A stretch of 19,744 nucleotides of DNA from Candidatus Aenigmatarchaeota archaeon (lineage in GTDB: Archaea; Aenigmatarchaeota; Aenigmatarchaeia; QMZP01): NCBI GenBank assembly GCA_015520105.1, contig WAQT01000013.1:1-19744 (forward strand), read 5' to 3'. The translations under genes and the position numbers were made by a program. Below are positions 6,405 through 14,057 of the stretch, piece after piece (within the stretch, counting starts at the first letter, position 1; the number at the start of each line of letters is the position of its first letter). Below the pieces are notes generated by a model that saw only the letters and a program-made list of their open reading frames with translations, ran no database searches and was not told where the DNA came from.

Positions 6405-6425
6405 CCACCGGTCACAGACCGGTGG
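6405..6425 (+). other. 9-bp hairpin, ACA loop
   Basis: CCACCGGTC and GACCGGTGG are perfectly complementary around an ACA loop. It lies just upstream of the TATA box for the gene at 6462 and just after a 6-bp ATGGGC/GCCCAT hairpin. It could end a plus-strand RNA (A/T-rich tract follows) or act as an operator. Confidence 0.6.
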
Positions 6426-6431
6426 AATTCT

Positions 6432-6440
6432 TATTTAAAA
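6432..6440 (+). promoter_or_regulatory. TATA box of the SAMHD1-like HD gene
   Basis: tatttaaaa centred about 26 bp before ATG 6462, with no Shine-Dalgarno between, implying a leaderless transcript. This fixes the start at 6462 rather than at the upstream in-frame TTG 6447. Confidence 0.6.
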
Positions 6441-6461
6441 TTTCTTTTGGAAGAACTCTCC

Positions 6462-7742
6462 ATGGAGAATAGAAAGACCGTAAGAATACCCGCGCCGGGC
6501 GGCGGCGTGGATGTTGAGGTTTCTGATTACGTCCCTGTTATTGACACAGAAGAGTTTCAGAGACTGGGAAGGATAAGGCAGCTGAGCTGCGCTTTCCATG
6601 TCTATCCGGGAGCTGTTCATACAAGAAAGGAGCATTCGTTAGGAACCCTCTATTTCGGGAGGGAAATAGGGGAATCAGTTGGTTTGAGTGAATATAATCA
6701 AAGACTTCTTGAGATGTGCTGCCTTCTTCATGATATAGGTCACGGTGCGTATTCCCATATATCGGAAACCGTTGCCAGGGACGTTTTCGGCATATCGCAT
6801 GACGATAAAATCTTTGACAAGCTTGAAAGGATTGAAGAGGAGATAAGACTCTCCGGGGTGAATCCTGATGACGTGAGGAGCGTGTTCGGGAAGGAGAACA
6901 GACTCTATAAGCTCATATCAACAATACTCGGCGCGGACAAGCTGGATTACATAACAAGGGACAGGCTGCATTGCGGGTTGCCCACAGTGGATGTGGAGAA
7001 GATAATAACGTATGCTGTCTTTGACGGGAACGAATACGCCGTGGAGGAGAAGGCCGAAAACCTTGTTACGGATTTTCTCAAAAGCTGGTGGAGCGCGCAT
7101 AAGGAGATATATCTGAGGAAGTCCGTGGAGATAGCGGATGCTGTGAAAACAAGGATGATACTGTATGCCATAAAAAACGGGGAGATAAAACCGGAAGAGC
7201 TTTATGAGATGGATGACGCAGAATTGGATTACATAATCATGAAATCCGAGAACAGGAGCATTGAGGCAATGAACAGGATGTTCAGGGAGAGAAGGCTCCC
7301 TAAAACAGCTGGCGCTCTTAGAATGGAGGGGTATGAATTGAGGGAGAACCTGAGAGGAAAACCGATACTTGTAGAAGGAGTGAGTGAAAAGGAATACAAA
7401 GAAGTGTGCGAAAAACTCTCTTCCTTTGACAGGGTTTTAGAACTTGAGGAAAGGATTCGGAAAGAGTTTGGTATGGAACCTCAGGAAATAATAATTACGA
7501 CGTCTCCGGGCATAGAGAGATTAAGGCCCAAGGAGGTTAACATGCTCAGAAGGGGTTCTCAGGGACGCAAGGACGAGATTGTAAGCGTTTATGACTTTTC
7601 CAAGGGAAGATTCAGGGAATTTCTTGAAGAAGAGATGAGGGGGCACTGGGCTGTTAGGATTGCAGTGAGCGAGGACAAAAGAGAAGGGGTTTATGAAAGA
7701 TTAAAGAACGCCGGCTTTAAGGAGTTGTTTGCAGAGTTATGA
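6462..7742 (+). CDS. SAMHD1/dGTPase-like HD-domain phosphohydrolase
   Basis: A 426-aa member of the COG1078 HD group that includes SAMHD1 and bacterial dNTP triphosphohydrolases, which cleave dNTPs to deoxynucleosides and triphosphate. The metal-binding residues are all present: H58 in TRKEHSLG, H90-D91 in CLLHDIGHGAYSH, and D159 in GADKLDYITRD. The VIDTEEFQRLGRIRQL stretch before them and LSCAFHVYPGAVHT are typical of the family. Residues 180-426 form a helical C-terminal region with a mixed alpha/beta end (EIIITTSPGIERLRP; HWAVRIAVSEDKREGVYERLKNAGF) that could be regulatory. Leaderless start at ATG 6462 inferred from the TATA spacing. It stands alone and converges on the thymidylate synthase gene (9 bp between stops). 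A role in trimming dNTP pools is inferred; substrate is not proven by sequence. Confidence 0.88.
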   Translation: MENRKTVRIPAPGGGVDVEVSDYVPVIDTEEFQRLGRIRQLSCAFHVYPGAVHTRKEHSLGTLYFGREIGESVGLSEYNQRLLEMCCLLHDIGHGAYSHISETVARDVFGISHDDKIFDKLERIEEEIRLSGVNPDDVRSVFGKENRLYKLISTILGADKLDYITRDRLHCGLPTVDVEKIITYAVFDGNEYAVEEKAENLVTDFLKSWWSAHKEIYLRKSVEIADAVKTRMILYAIKNGEIKPEELYEMDDAELDYIIMKSENRSIEAMNRMFRERRLPKTAGALRMEGYELRENLRGKPILVEGVSEKEYKEVCEKLSSFDRVLELEERIRKEFGMEPQEIIITTSPGIERLRPKEVNMLRRGSQGRKDEIVSVYDFSKGRFREFLEEEMRGHWAVRIAVSEDKREGVYERLKNAGFKELFAEL

Positions 7743-7751
7743 TTTCAGGAC

Positions 7752-9449
7752 TCAGAAAATCCTTGAGAGACCCCTGCTCTTCAGGAAGTCCCTGAACCTG
7801 TCCTCCTCTTTGCTCAGCTCAGCCTCTGTCCTGAATTCCCTGTCATTCACAATATAGGTGAGGACTATCTCCCTCCTCTCAGGCCTCTTCTCTACAGACA
7901 CCAGCCTCGCCTCTCTGGGAAGCATGGTTTCTTCCGCACTTCTTTCAGGAGGTTTCTCCCCTTCCGCTCCAGAAACGTTAAGAGGGGAGTCCTGCTCGTA
8001 GGAAAGGTTGTTCTTCAAAGCAACCTCCGCTTTCTGGAGCTCGGTTCCGACATAAATTCCGTGCGCCACGCTTCCTATCGCTCCCTCGCGGACAAGCATG
8101 TCCCTCATCTCCAGCGCGGAAGCCGCGTGATAAACGGCGAGAACCTCTCCGTCAGGGGAGGTGTGCTCGGCCTTTATCCTTCCTTCTTCAATAGAAAGTA
8201 TTATGTTTCCCCTCGGGTCGAGTGCTTGCGACGGCGGCTTCACGTATTCTCCGTAATGCTCCGAGACCGTCTTCTCCGCGTTCTCAAAGCAGTCGTCGTA
8301 GATGTGCGCGGACTGGGAGTTTATTATCAGGTCGCCGAGGGATATTTCCTCTTTTATGCCCTTCTCCATCAGTTTCTCCAGAAGCCTCTTCCTTATAACC
8401 TCCTGGAGCGAGCGGAGGCCGAACGCGTTCTCCGGATAGCCCTCAAACATGTCGTTGCTCCTTATCGTGACTGTCATGTAGAGCCTTCCCTCTCGTACCC
8501 GGAGCCAGATGTGGTTTATGCACGGGCTTCCTCCTATTGTGAGGTCCTGCCTGGAGTCCCAGAGGTTTATCACGACAGCGCGGGAGTTCCTTTCCCTCGC
8601 GAGTTTTGAGACAGCCTCCTCCACCTGGTCCACGCCGAACCAGCTCCTCATTCTTGAGCCGTATGTGTAGTTCGTTCCCTCCTCCCTGAAGTCCGTGGTA
8701 ACCCTCGGTATGTACGCTTCAACCCTTTCCCTGTCGCAGGGAAGGAAGTCCGGGATGTGGAGGTTGTAGGGGTCCTCGTCCGTGATTACGGAAACAAGGT
8801 TGAGAATCTCCTTCTGGTAGTCGTCGTAGTGCGTGTCGCACTTCTTCCCGAACTTGAGGATGGTGTCGAGTATCTGGAGCCACGCGCCCGCGACCTTCTC
8901 GTGCCTCACCACATAGACCGAACTCTCGCCCACGTAATGCTTTGTCTCCTCCTCCTTTCTCGGAAACACCCTCTTCTCCCGGCTTCTTTCCGGTCTTGGA
9001 AGCGATGAAAGGTCAATGTCCTCTATGTTTTCCGCTCTTGTTACTGCTATGCTCTCCCTTAGCTCGTTCAGGGCATCCTCGGGAATGTCTATCCCTATGT
9101 ATCCGGGATGCTCGCTCCTGACCACCCATGCCTCCTTTCCTGTGACTTCTCTCTTTCCCCTCTCGAAGCCGTTCCTGAAGAAGTCCTCGAGAACCCTTCC
9201 GGAATGGGAGAGGTCGGAGCCGGTTATCACTATGTTGGTTATGCCCGGATTAGCGAGGAGATTCCTCACGAGTATGTCGAGGCCTCTCTCCGCGCTGAAA
9301 AGGTTTCCTATCACCGCATAAGTTGAGGGGTCGAGCTTCTCGGCTATCCTGCTTGGTTTTGTCCAGAGGGAGACTATTCCAACGTTGCTCTCAGGGTTTC
9401 CGACAACAAGCCTGCTCTTCTTGTACACGGGCTCGAACATATCGTCCAC
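7752..9449 (-). CDS. thyA: thymidylate synthase with DUF4346 domain(s)
   Basis: Methylates dUMP to dTMP. The 565-aa protein appears to have three parts. Residues about 15-100 (NVGIVSLWTKPSRIAEKLD, GNLFSAERGLDILVRNLLANP, VITGSDLSHSG) resemble DUF4346/MtrA-like proteins. Residues about 190-400 are ThyA-like with every key residue in place: catalytic C310 in GGSPCINHIW, R330-S331-x-D333 in IRSNDMFEGYP, N341 in ENAFGL (Asn favours dUMP over dCMP), H382 and Y384 in SAHIYDD. Residues about 410-490 match the DUF4346 end (DPRGNI, YVGTELQKAEVAL, YEQDSPL); the last 75 are variable. Usual ThyA is 220-260 aa, so the extensions are large. MtrA-like domains touch tetrahydromethanopterin chemistry, so the methylene donor may be a pterin other than folate (inference). 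Start GTG 9449 or ATG 9440; a TATA-like CTTAAATT (9471-9478) fits either. Confidence 0.85.
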   Translation of the reverse strand: MDDMFEPVYKKSRLVVGNPESNVGIVSLWTKPSRIAEKLDPSTYAVIGNLFSAERGLDILVRNLLANPGITNIVITGSDLSHSGRVLEDFFRNGFERGKREVTGKEAWVVRSEHPGYIGIDIPEDALNELRESIAVTRAENIEDIDLSSLPRPERSREKRVFPRKEEETKHYVGESSVYVVRHEKVAGAWLQILDTILKFGKKCDTHYDDYQKEILNLVSVITDEDPYNLHIPDFLPCDRERVEAYIPRVTTDFREEGTNYTYGSRMRSWFGVDQVEEAVSKLARERNSRAVVINLWDSRQDLTIGGSPCINHIWLRVREGRLYMTVTIRSNDMFEGYPENAFGLRSLQEVIRKRLLEKLMEKGIKEEISLGDLIINSQSAHIYDDCFENAEKTVSEHYGEYVKPPSQALDPRGNIILSIEEGRIKAEHTSPDGEVLAVYHAASALEMRDMLVREGAIGSVAHGIYVGTELQKAEVALKNNLSYEQDSPLNVSGAEGEKPPERSAEETMLPREARLVSVEKRPERREIVLTYIVNDREFRTEAELSKEEDRFRDFLKSRGLSRIF

Positions 9450-9584
9450 TGTAAACTATTGAAGCTAAACAATTTAAGGGTTTGGAAGCCGCCCAAGAGG
9501 ATAGCTGAAGCGGAGAGAAGGTTTCTAATCACACGCAACCCGAGGGTTCAAGCAATATAACAACCCTTTGATATAAATTAATTG
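9450..9584. promoter_or_regulatory. divergent intergenic region between thyA and the pilus-like operon
   Basis: Holds the minus-strand TATA-like box of thyA (9471-9478) and, for the plus strand, caatataac (9553-9561) about 28 bp before ATG 9585; a second TATA-like atataaat (9571-9578) is too close to that ATG. AACCC-ga-GGGTT (near 9537-9548) is a small palindrome between the two. The words near 9510-9550 look faintly tRNA-like but do not fold as one. Confidence 0.45.
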
Positions 9585-11462
9585 ATGGAACGGTTTAAGG
9601 GCTTTGTGCTCTCCCTTGATGCTATGGTAGCCGCAGCCCTGCTCCTCACTCTGACAGTCTTCATAGCAGGTCTCTCCCTATCCTTCTACTCTCCCGGCCT
9701 TGAATACGAGAGATTGTATTACACTTCGAAAGACGTGATAACAGTATCCAGCGAGGTGGAAATAAATGAGATGAGGGAGTTTCCTTCGATAAGCTACTAC
9801 ATCTCTCAGGGCGTGATAACTCAGGATGACATGGACAAGACGCTTATGGAGGTTATAGGAGCGCTCTGGGTCTCAGACAACCAGACGCTTCAGGAATATG
9901 CAAGAAATATAACAGAGGATGTGATAAACAGGCTTGTGCCCGAGAGGTTCGGTTACGCAATACTCATGGACGGTTACAACATCTACAACAGGTCATCACT
10001 TGAAGAGGGAAAAACGGTTTCAAGATTCAATATGCTGATTTCAGGATTCGAGCTGGGGAAGCCTGTCTCAGGGTATGTGGCAAGGGCGTGGGCTACGAAG
10101 ATAAAGAAGAACACAACAGAAATCTTTCCGTTCTTTATAGAGGGTGCGGGGAATGATGGAGGAGACCTTGAGGTATGGAAGAAGTTCAATCTCTCCGCGA
10201 CAGCCATAACAAATGCAACATTGTATATTTCTGTTCATTACGGTTGGAGCTCGAGCGAATTCGAGGCTCTTTCAGTGAACGGGGTGGACGTAAGGAGCAG
10301 AATAACATGGCTCCACGAGTCTTTCGGTTTCAGCGGAAGGGCTGCTTTTGGCGTGGCGGATGTCACTGATGTTGTTCATTCCGGTAACAATACATTATAT
10401 ATGAGAATCAGAAACGATGTGTACAACTCACACGTGCATCCCGGGATGAGGCTTGAGGTTGAGTATCAGTCAGAAGAAGTAAAGAATGCCACAAATGTGG
10501 AGAGACAGAGGGTATATTTCGACCGCATAGTTTCAAAAGAATACGGAAACAGAAGGAGCGGTGCATGGGCACTCGTCCCTTTCTATATACCCAAAGGGGC
10601 TGTTGTGAGGAACGTAGTAGCACACATACGCGCAGAGGATATAGAGAACATCGCAGGAAGGGATGACGTCAGAATATATTTTAATGATACATTATATACA
10701 TCGTTTGATGCACCGCCTGACGGAATAGTAGATGTTACGTACAATTTCACTGATATGGCTTCCGAAGGAACGAACTGGGTTCTTGTGCAGCTGAACTACA
10801 GGATAGCCACATCGTGGTGGGGGCAGTATGATGATTTTTCCGGAATAGGAGATACCATAATATACTCAGAGCCTCTGACCGATCCTGACAACTCTTCATA
10901 TATAGAGTTCGAATATGAACTTCCTGAGGGAAGATTGTATTACGGTTATGTCGATGTGACTATGTCAGACAACTTCGGAGGGAGTCCGGAAAACCCTAAG
11001 AGCTTCAATCTTGTTCTTGAAGGACATTCCATGGAGAAATCATTCATGCATGTAGCCCAGCTGTTCAGCAATTCGGTAAATGTCAGTGTTCTTCCGGAAG
11101 GAGGGAGCGAACAGACCGTATTCAGCACGACTGTCGCAAGGGCAATTCCTTCATCAATATATATTGACCCAACATATTACAACCTCTCGGGAAACAACGT
11201 TATAGAAGCGGAAGATATATGTTCCGGCTGCTACATCCTTCCGGAATCCTCCGTGGAGTATTCTCTGTGGATACCGTCAAGCGTGGGTTACGGAAAGGTT
11301 AATGAAACTGAGCAGGGCGCTGTGGATGATGCAGTGAACAGGCTTAATGAGACGCTGGGAAAATACGCAGTGGCTACCAATATAGAGACCGAGGTCAATT
11401 CGGTCTCCGGAGTCCCTAGCATGTGGGGGCCCGCGAACCTGGAGGTGAGGGTGTGGTCATGA
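9585..11462 (+). CDS. large prepilin-like surface protein
   Basis: First gene of the pilus-like operon. The N-terminus MERFKGFVLSLDAMVAA, then a long hydrophobic run to about residue 34, is a short basic segment, a KG|F cleavage-like site and a hydrophobic helix: the layout of archaeal class III prepilin signals. The rest of the 625 aa is extracytoplasmic, beta-rich and carries at least 14 N-glycosylation sequons (for example NQT, NIT, NRS, NTT, NAT, NFT, NVS, NET) and only one CSGC pair of cysteines. There are two jelly-roll-like stretches around residues 200-290 and 320-450. At 625 aa it is far larger than a normal pilin, so it is more likely a minor, tip or adhesive subunit. Start ATG 9585 (not TTG 9582) is placed by the TATA spacing. 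Its stop overlaps the next ATG by 4 nt. Confidence 0.75.
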   Translation: MERFKGFVLSLDAMVAAALLLTLTVFIAGLSLSFYSPGLEYERLYYTSKDVITVSSEVEINEMREFPSISYYISQGVITQDDMDKTLMEVIGALWVSDNQTLQEYARNITEDVINRLVPERFGYAILMDGYNIYNRSSLEEGKTVSRFNMLISGFELGKPVSGYVARAWATKIKKNTTEIFPFFIEGAGNDGGDLEVWKKFNLSATAITNATLYISVHYGWSSSEFEALSVNGVDVRSRITWLHESFGFSGRAAFGVADVTDVVHSGNNTLYMRIRNDVYNSHVHPGMRLEVEYQSEEVKNATNVERQRVYFDRIVSKEYGNRRSGAWALVPFYIPKGAVVRNVVAHIRAEDIENIAGRDDVRIYFNDTLYTSFDAPPDGIVDVTYNFTDMASEGTNWVLVQLNYRIATSWWGQYDDFSGIGDTIIYSEPLTDPDNSSYIEFEYELPEGRLYYGYVDVTMSDNFGGSPENPKSFNLVLEGHSMEKSFMHVAQLFSNSVNVSVLPEGGSEQTVFSTTVARAIPSSIYIDPTYYNLSGNNVIEAEDICSGCYILPESSVEYSLWIPSSVGYGKVNETEQGAVDDAVNRLNETLGKYAVATNIETEVNSVSGVPSMWGPANLEVRVWS

Positions 11463-12637
11463 AGGCTCAGGCGTACTCCCTGATAGCGGTCATGGTCTCG
11501 GTTCCTCTGATGGCGTTTCTCGTATTCTACATGGGTTCGTGGCAGAACATGGAATACGGGTCGTCGTATCACAAAATCATAGCTGACCAGGTGGCCGGCA
11601 TAGGGAAGGGCGTGGAAAGGGATTTCAGGAATGCGCTGAGCATAGCGGGGAAGAGGGCGATGCTGGCAGCCACGGATAAAGTTATATTGGAGGGGCTTTA
11701 TCTTGATGACGCTGTCAGCAGCATTAAAGAACTTCTTGTTAACGGCACTCTTGATGGAAATGAAAGTTTTGTAATGGAAAATAATACAATAGAGTACTGG
11801 CTCTTTAAGATAGAGCAGTCCGTGCAAGAAATGAACATTAATCTCTCTTATTCGAATCTGTCGGTCTATGACAGCAGTTCCGGCATAATCATAGAGGTTG
11901 ACCTTATTGTCAATATTTCGGATACTATGAACATTGCCGAGATATCAAAAACTGAAAGAGAAAGGGTGAACGTGTCCGTGGAGTACATAGAGGACCCGCT
12001 CTTTCCGCTGAACACGGGCGGTTATGTGGGAAGGAGCATAGTGTTCTATCCCTACTCCTATCACGCAATCAAGGTCCTGTCCGGGACAGTGACTGGGAAC
12101 TGTTCGGGCAATGTCAGCTTCGACAGGAACGACCCGGACCCGTCTCAGAAGATACTGGTAACGAACTCCTCTTCCGGCGTGTCCGGATTCCTGGGCGTGA
12201 TATCAGAGGATAACGGAACTCCCTCCGTGTCCTGCTACATGCTCGGAGTCCCGGATGCCGTGCAGAAGATAAACAGGACCATACAAGCGGGTTTCGCTGA
12301 GATTTATCTTGACAACCAGTCCGGAGGGGCATGGTCGCTTCCTGTGAAAGAGGCGATAGACAACGGATATTACAGCGTCTTCCCTGTGAGCGGGCCCGGG
12401 ATACTCGGCAGGCTTGAGGGAAACCTCAGCGAGAGAACATACGGAATGGAAAGCTTTGTTAACATACCTGAACTGCAGAGCCGTGACATAGCCGTGAAAC
12501 AGGACCAGGTGTCTATAGATTATATATACTTCTCCGGACAAACCTATACAGGAAGCCCTGTGAGGGGTTTGCCAAGCTGGTTCAGGATTGATGCTGCGAA
12601 CGCAGCGAAATACAATCTCACGGAGCTGGTGGGTTGA
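11459..12637 (+). CDS. membrane-anchored, sequon-rich surface protein (pilin-like)
   Basis: A 392-aa protein with a single N-terminal hydrophobic helix (AYSLIAVMVSVPLMAFLVFYM, about residues 5-25) after a short MKAQ start, and an extracytoplasmic body rich in N-glycosylation sequons (NGT, NES, NNT, NLS, NIS, NVS, NCS, NSS, NRT, NQS). An early charged amphipathic helix (IADQVAGIGKGVERDFRNALSIAGKRAML) follows the membrane helix, as in pilin stalks. ATG 11459 overlaps the preceding TGA; GGAGGTGA (11441-11448) is 10 nt upstream, and an in-frame GTG at 11453 would sit at a closer spacing, so the true start could be 2 codons earlier. Its stop overlaps the next gene by 1 nt. Probably a second pilin-like or assembly subunit of the same apparatus; exact role unknown. 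Confidence 0.75.
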   Translation: MKAQAYSLIAVMVSVPLMAFLVFYMGSWQNMEYGSSYHKIIADQVAGIGKGVERDFRNALSIAGKRAMLAATDKVILEGLYLDDAVSSIKELLVNGTLDGNESFVMENNTIEYWLFKIEQSVQEMNINLSYSNLSVYDSSSGIIIEVDLIVNISDTMNIAEISKTERERVNVSVEYIEDPLFPLNTGGYVGRSIVFYPYSYHAIKVLSGTVTGNCSGNVSFDRNDPDPSQKILVTNSSSGVSGFLGVISEDNGTPSVSCYMLGVPDAVQKINRTIQAGFAEIYLDNQSGGAWSLPVKEAIDNGYYSVFPVSGPGILGRLEGNLSERTYGMESFVNIPELQSRDIAVKQDQVSIDYIYFSGQTYTGSPVRGLPSWFRIDAANAAKYNLTELVG

Positions 12638-13317
12638 TGGGAAAGGGATTGTACGCGCTGGTGCTGATTGCGCTGGTTGTTGCTTCTGCAATTGCGGCCG
12701 TGATGCTGTCAGCTCCTGAGAAACTGGGAAAGGATGATGTGGCAGAGATAATAAGGGAGAGATACAATCCCAAAAACGCAAGCATGGAATATGATGAGGA
12801 CTGCGGAATTCCGGGAGGGTGCTGGAAGGCAAGAATGGAGTTCCCGGAACGCAATCCACCGGAAATAAGGAATGTTATCGTGAATCCTTATACGGGAGAG
12901 GTCGAGGAAGAGAAGGCTGGGGAATGCAATGAATGGTGGTGCAATGCCTCTTCCTGCTCATATGTTCAGAAAGCAGGCAATTCCACAATCTACAATTCAG
13001 GATGCTCAAACCCGCAGCCGGCATGCGATGCGGATTATAATATGTGCAGGGGCTGTTCGTCGCCGTCGGAATGCATAAGAAAGACTGTGACAGAAACAAT
13101 TAATGACACGTTGTACAAATATGAAACAATAAGCACTGAGGGATATGCTGTGTATAACGAATCGAACGCTACGTGCAGAGTCTTCCAGGGGAATGATATG
13201 CTGGTTGAGAACCAGACCACAGTTGAGGAATGCCGCGATGTGCTGCTCTTTTACACAAGATGCGGTTCGGACGGAGCATGCGCATTTTCCCCTGTGTTCG
13301 GTCTCGTGCCGTATTAG
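12637..13317 (+). CDS. membrane-anchored cysteine-rich surface protein
   Basis: A 226-aa protein with one N-terminal hydrophobic helix (YALVLIALVVASAIAAVML, about residues 6-24) and a body holding 14 cysteines: DCG, GCW, ECN, WCN, SCS, GCS, ACD, MCR, GCS, ECI, TCR, ECR, RCG and ACA contexts. Outside the membrane these would form up to seven disulfides; a metal site is less likely because the spacing is irregular (CRGC is the only CXXC-like pair). Several NxS/T sequons (NAS, NST, NDT, NES, NAT, NQT) agree with external location. The start is ATG 12637, which shares one base with the previous TGA (TGATG); GGTGGG just upstream can serve as a ribosome site. No family recognised. Operon position between surface subunits and the ATPase implies a structural role in the apparatus. 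Confidence 0.75.
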   Translation: MGKGLYALVLIALVVASAIAAVMLSAPEKLGKDDVAEIIRERYNPKNASMEYDEDCGIPGGCWKARMEFPERNPPEIRNVIVNPYTGEVEEEKAGECNEWWCNASSCSYVQKAGNSTIYNSGCSNPQPACDADYNMCRGCSSPSECIRKTVTETINDTLYKYETISTEGYAVYNESNATCRVFQGNDMLVENQTTVEECRDVLLFYTRCGSDGACAFSPVFGLVPY

Positions 13318-13325
13318 GTGGGATA

Positions 13326-14030
13326 TTGAGAGAGGAGAGAAAGAAGGACGCGCAGAAGGTTCCGGAACACATAAGAGGGAAAGAGATTCCGTACAAACTT
13401 CAGGGAAAATTTCCGGAGATAGAGACTAAACTGGACGAGCTTCTTGAGTTTGTCTATCAGAACAGGAGCGTCAGGATAGGAAAGGCGTGCTCACGTTTCA
13501 GGGTGGACAGGCGAAGGATGGAGGAATGGGGAAGGATTCTTGAGGAGAGCGGACTCATAGAGGTCCATTATCCTGTGTTCGGCCAGCCGGTGTTCAGGGT
13601 TCCGTCAAAACGCCCAAAGAGGAAGGAGAAGAGGAAGGCAAAGAAGAAGTCAGGAAGGCCGAGAATAAAAATGACTCCAAAAAGGATTATAATAAACATA
13701 GAGTTGTCTGTTCTTGGACTGCTTCTGATATATATATTCCTTGTGAACAGGACGCTCTCGGAGAATCTCCTGCCTACTGTAATCTCTTATCTTGGATGGG
13801 TCTCTTCCGACCTCAGGGTGCTTGCGCTGATTGTTGTGGTTCCGGCTGTTCCTGTGCTCCTGATGTGGCTGCGCAAGAGAAAAAGAGGGAGAAACAGGGC
13901 AAGGGAGAAGGGAACGCCTCAAACGTCATTAATCATGAGAGTGTTCGGAAAGATAAAGCCGGCGGGAAGCAGAAAGCCCGGCCGGAAGGCTTCGGGAAAA
14001 AGGGAGAGGCGCAGAGGGAACAGGAGATAA
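13326..14030 (+). CDS. winged-helix protein anchored by two membrane helices
   Basis: A 234-aa protein. Residues about 29-93 read as a winged helix: helix 1 FPEIETKLDELLEFVYQN, helix 2 RIGKACSRFRV, recognition helix RRRMEEWGRILEESGL, wing IEVHYPVFGQPVFRV. A very basic linker (94-120) leads to two hydrophobic helices (about 121-141 and 163-182) and a basic 50-residue tail, so both ends should face the cytoplasm. The SGLIEVHYPVFG-type wing is one I associate with archaeal type IV pilus loci. The start is inferred: TTG 13326 has AGGTGG (13316-13321) upstream, overlapping the preceding TAG; an upstream in-frame ATG (13230) would overlap the previous gene by 88 bp. It may be a membrane-bound sensor/regulator or a docking subunit for the ATPase encoded 27 nt downstream. 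Confidence 0.75.
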   Translation: MREERKKDAQKVPEHIRGKEIPYKLQGKFPEIETKLDELLEFVYQNRSVRIGKACSRFRVDRRRMEEWGRILEESGLIEVHYPVFGQPVFRVPSKRPKRKEKRKAKKKSGRPRIKMTPKRIIINIELSVLGLLLIYIFLVNRTLSENLLPTVISYLGWVSSDLRVLALIVVVPAVPVLLMWLRKRKRGRNRAREKGTPQTSLIMRVFGKIKPAGSRKPGRKASGKRERRRGNRR

Positions 14031-14057
14031 TTTTAAGATGGAAAGGAAAGAGATAAC

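Larger units (their letters stand above)
6122..6461. other. 340-bp gene-poor stretch with strong hairpins
   Basis: Holds the right 24-bp repeat (6159-6182), a TATA-like gaatttaaat (6231-6240), then about 180 bp of higher-GC sequence with several inverted repeats: AAACA/TGTTT near 6304-6320, GGAGCGTG/CACGtCTCC (about 6346-6370), ATGGGC-caa-GCCCAT (about 6385-6399), and the strongest, CCACCGGTC-aca-GACCGGTGG (about 6405-6425), ahead of an A/T-rich tract. On the minus strand a TATA-like box (6430-6440) precedes a possible 26-aa ORF (6399-6319; GGTGGTGGG upstream; begins MGLAHPEEQGDVEKN), and another frame gives an Arg-rich ORF from GTG 6415. I cannot match it to tRNA, 5S, SRP or RNase P RNA. It may be a structured RNA, a relic of an element, or a tiny gene. 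Confidence 0.45.

Noticed and set aside
6140..6415. 91-residue Arg-rich minus-strand ORF in the hairpin-rich stretch
   Set aside because: Composition is driven by the inverted repeats, the GTG start sits about 21 bp from the TATA-like box (short for a leaderless start), it has no recognisable family, and it runs through the 24-bp repeat.
8061..8609. 182-residue plus-strand ORF antisense to thyA
   Set aside because: It is a shadow of the well-supported thymidylate synthase gene; no domain-like sequence or promoter was seen.
9490..9570. tRNA-like words (a tttctaa anticodon-loop-like string and gggttcaa T-loop-like string)
   Set aside because: No anticodon-stem pairing, no T-stem and no acceptor stem could be formed, with or without a long variable arm or a simple intron.
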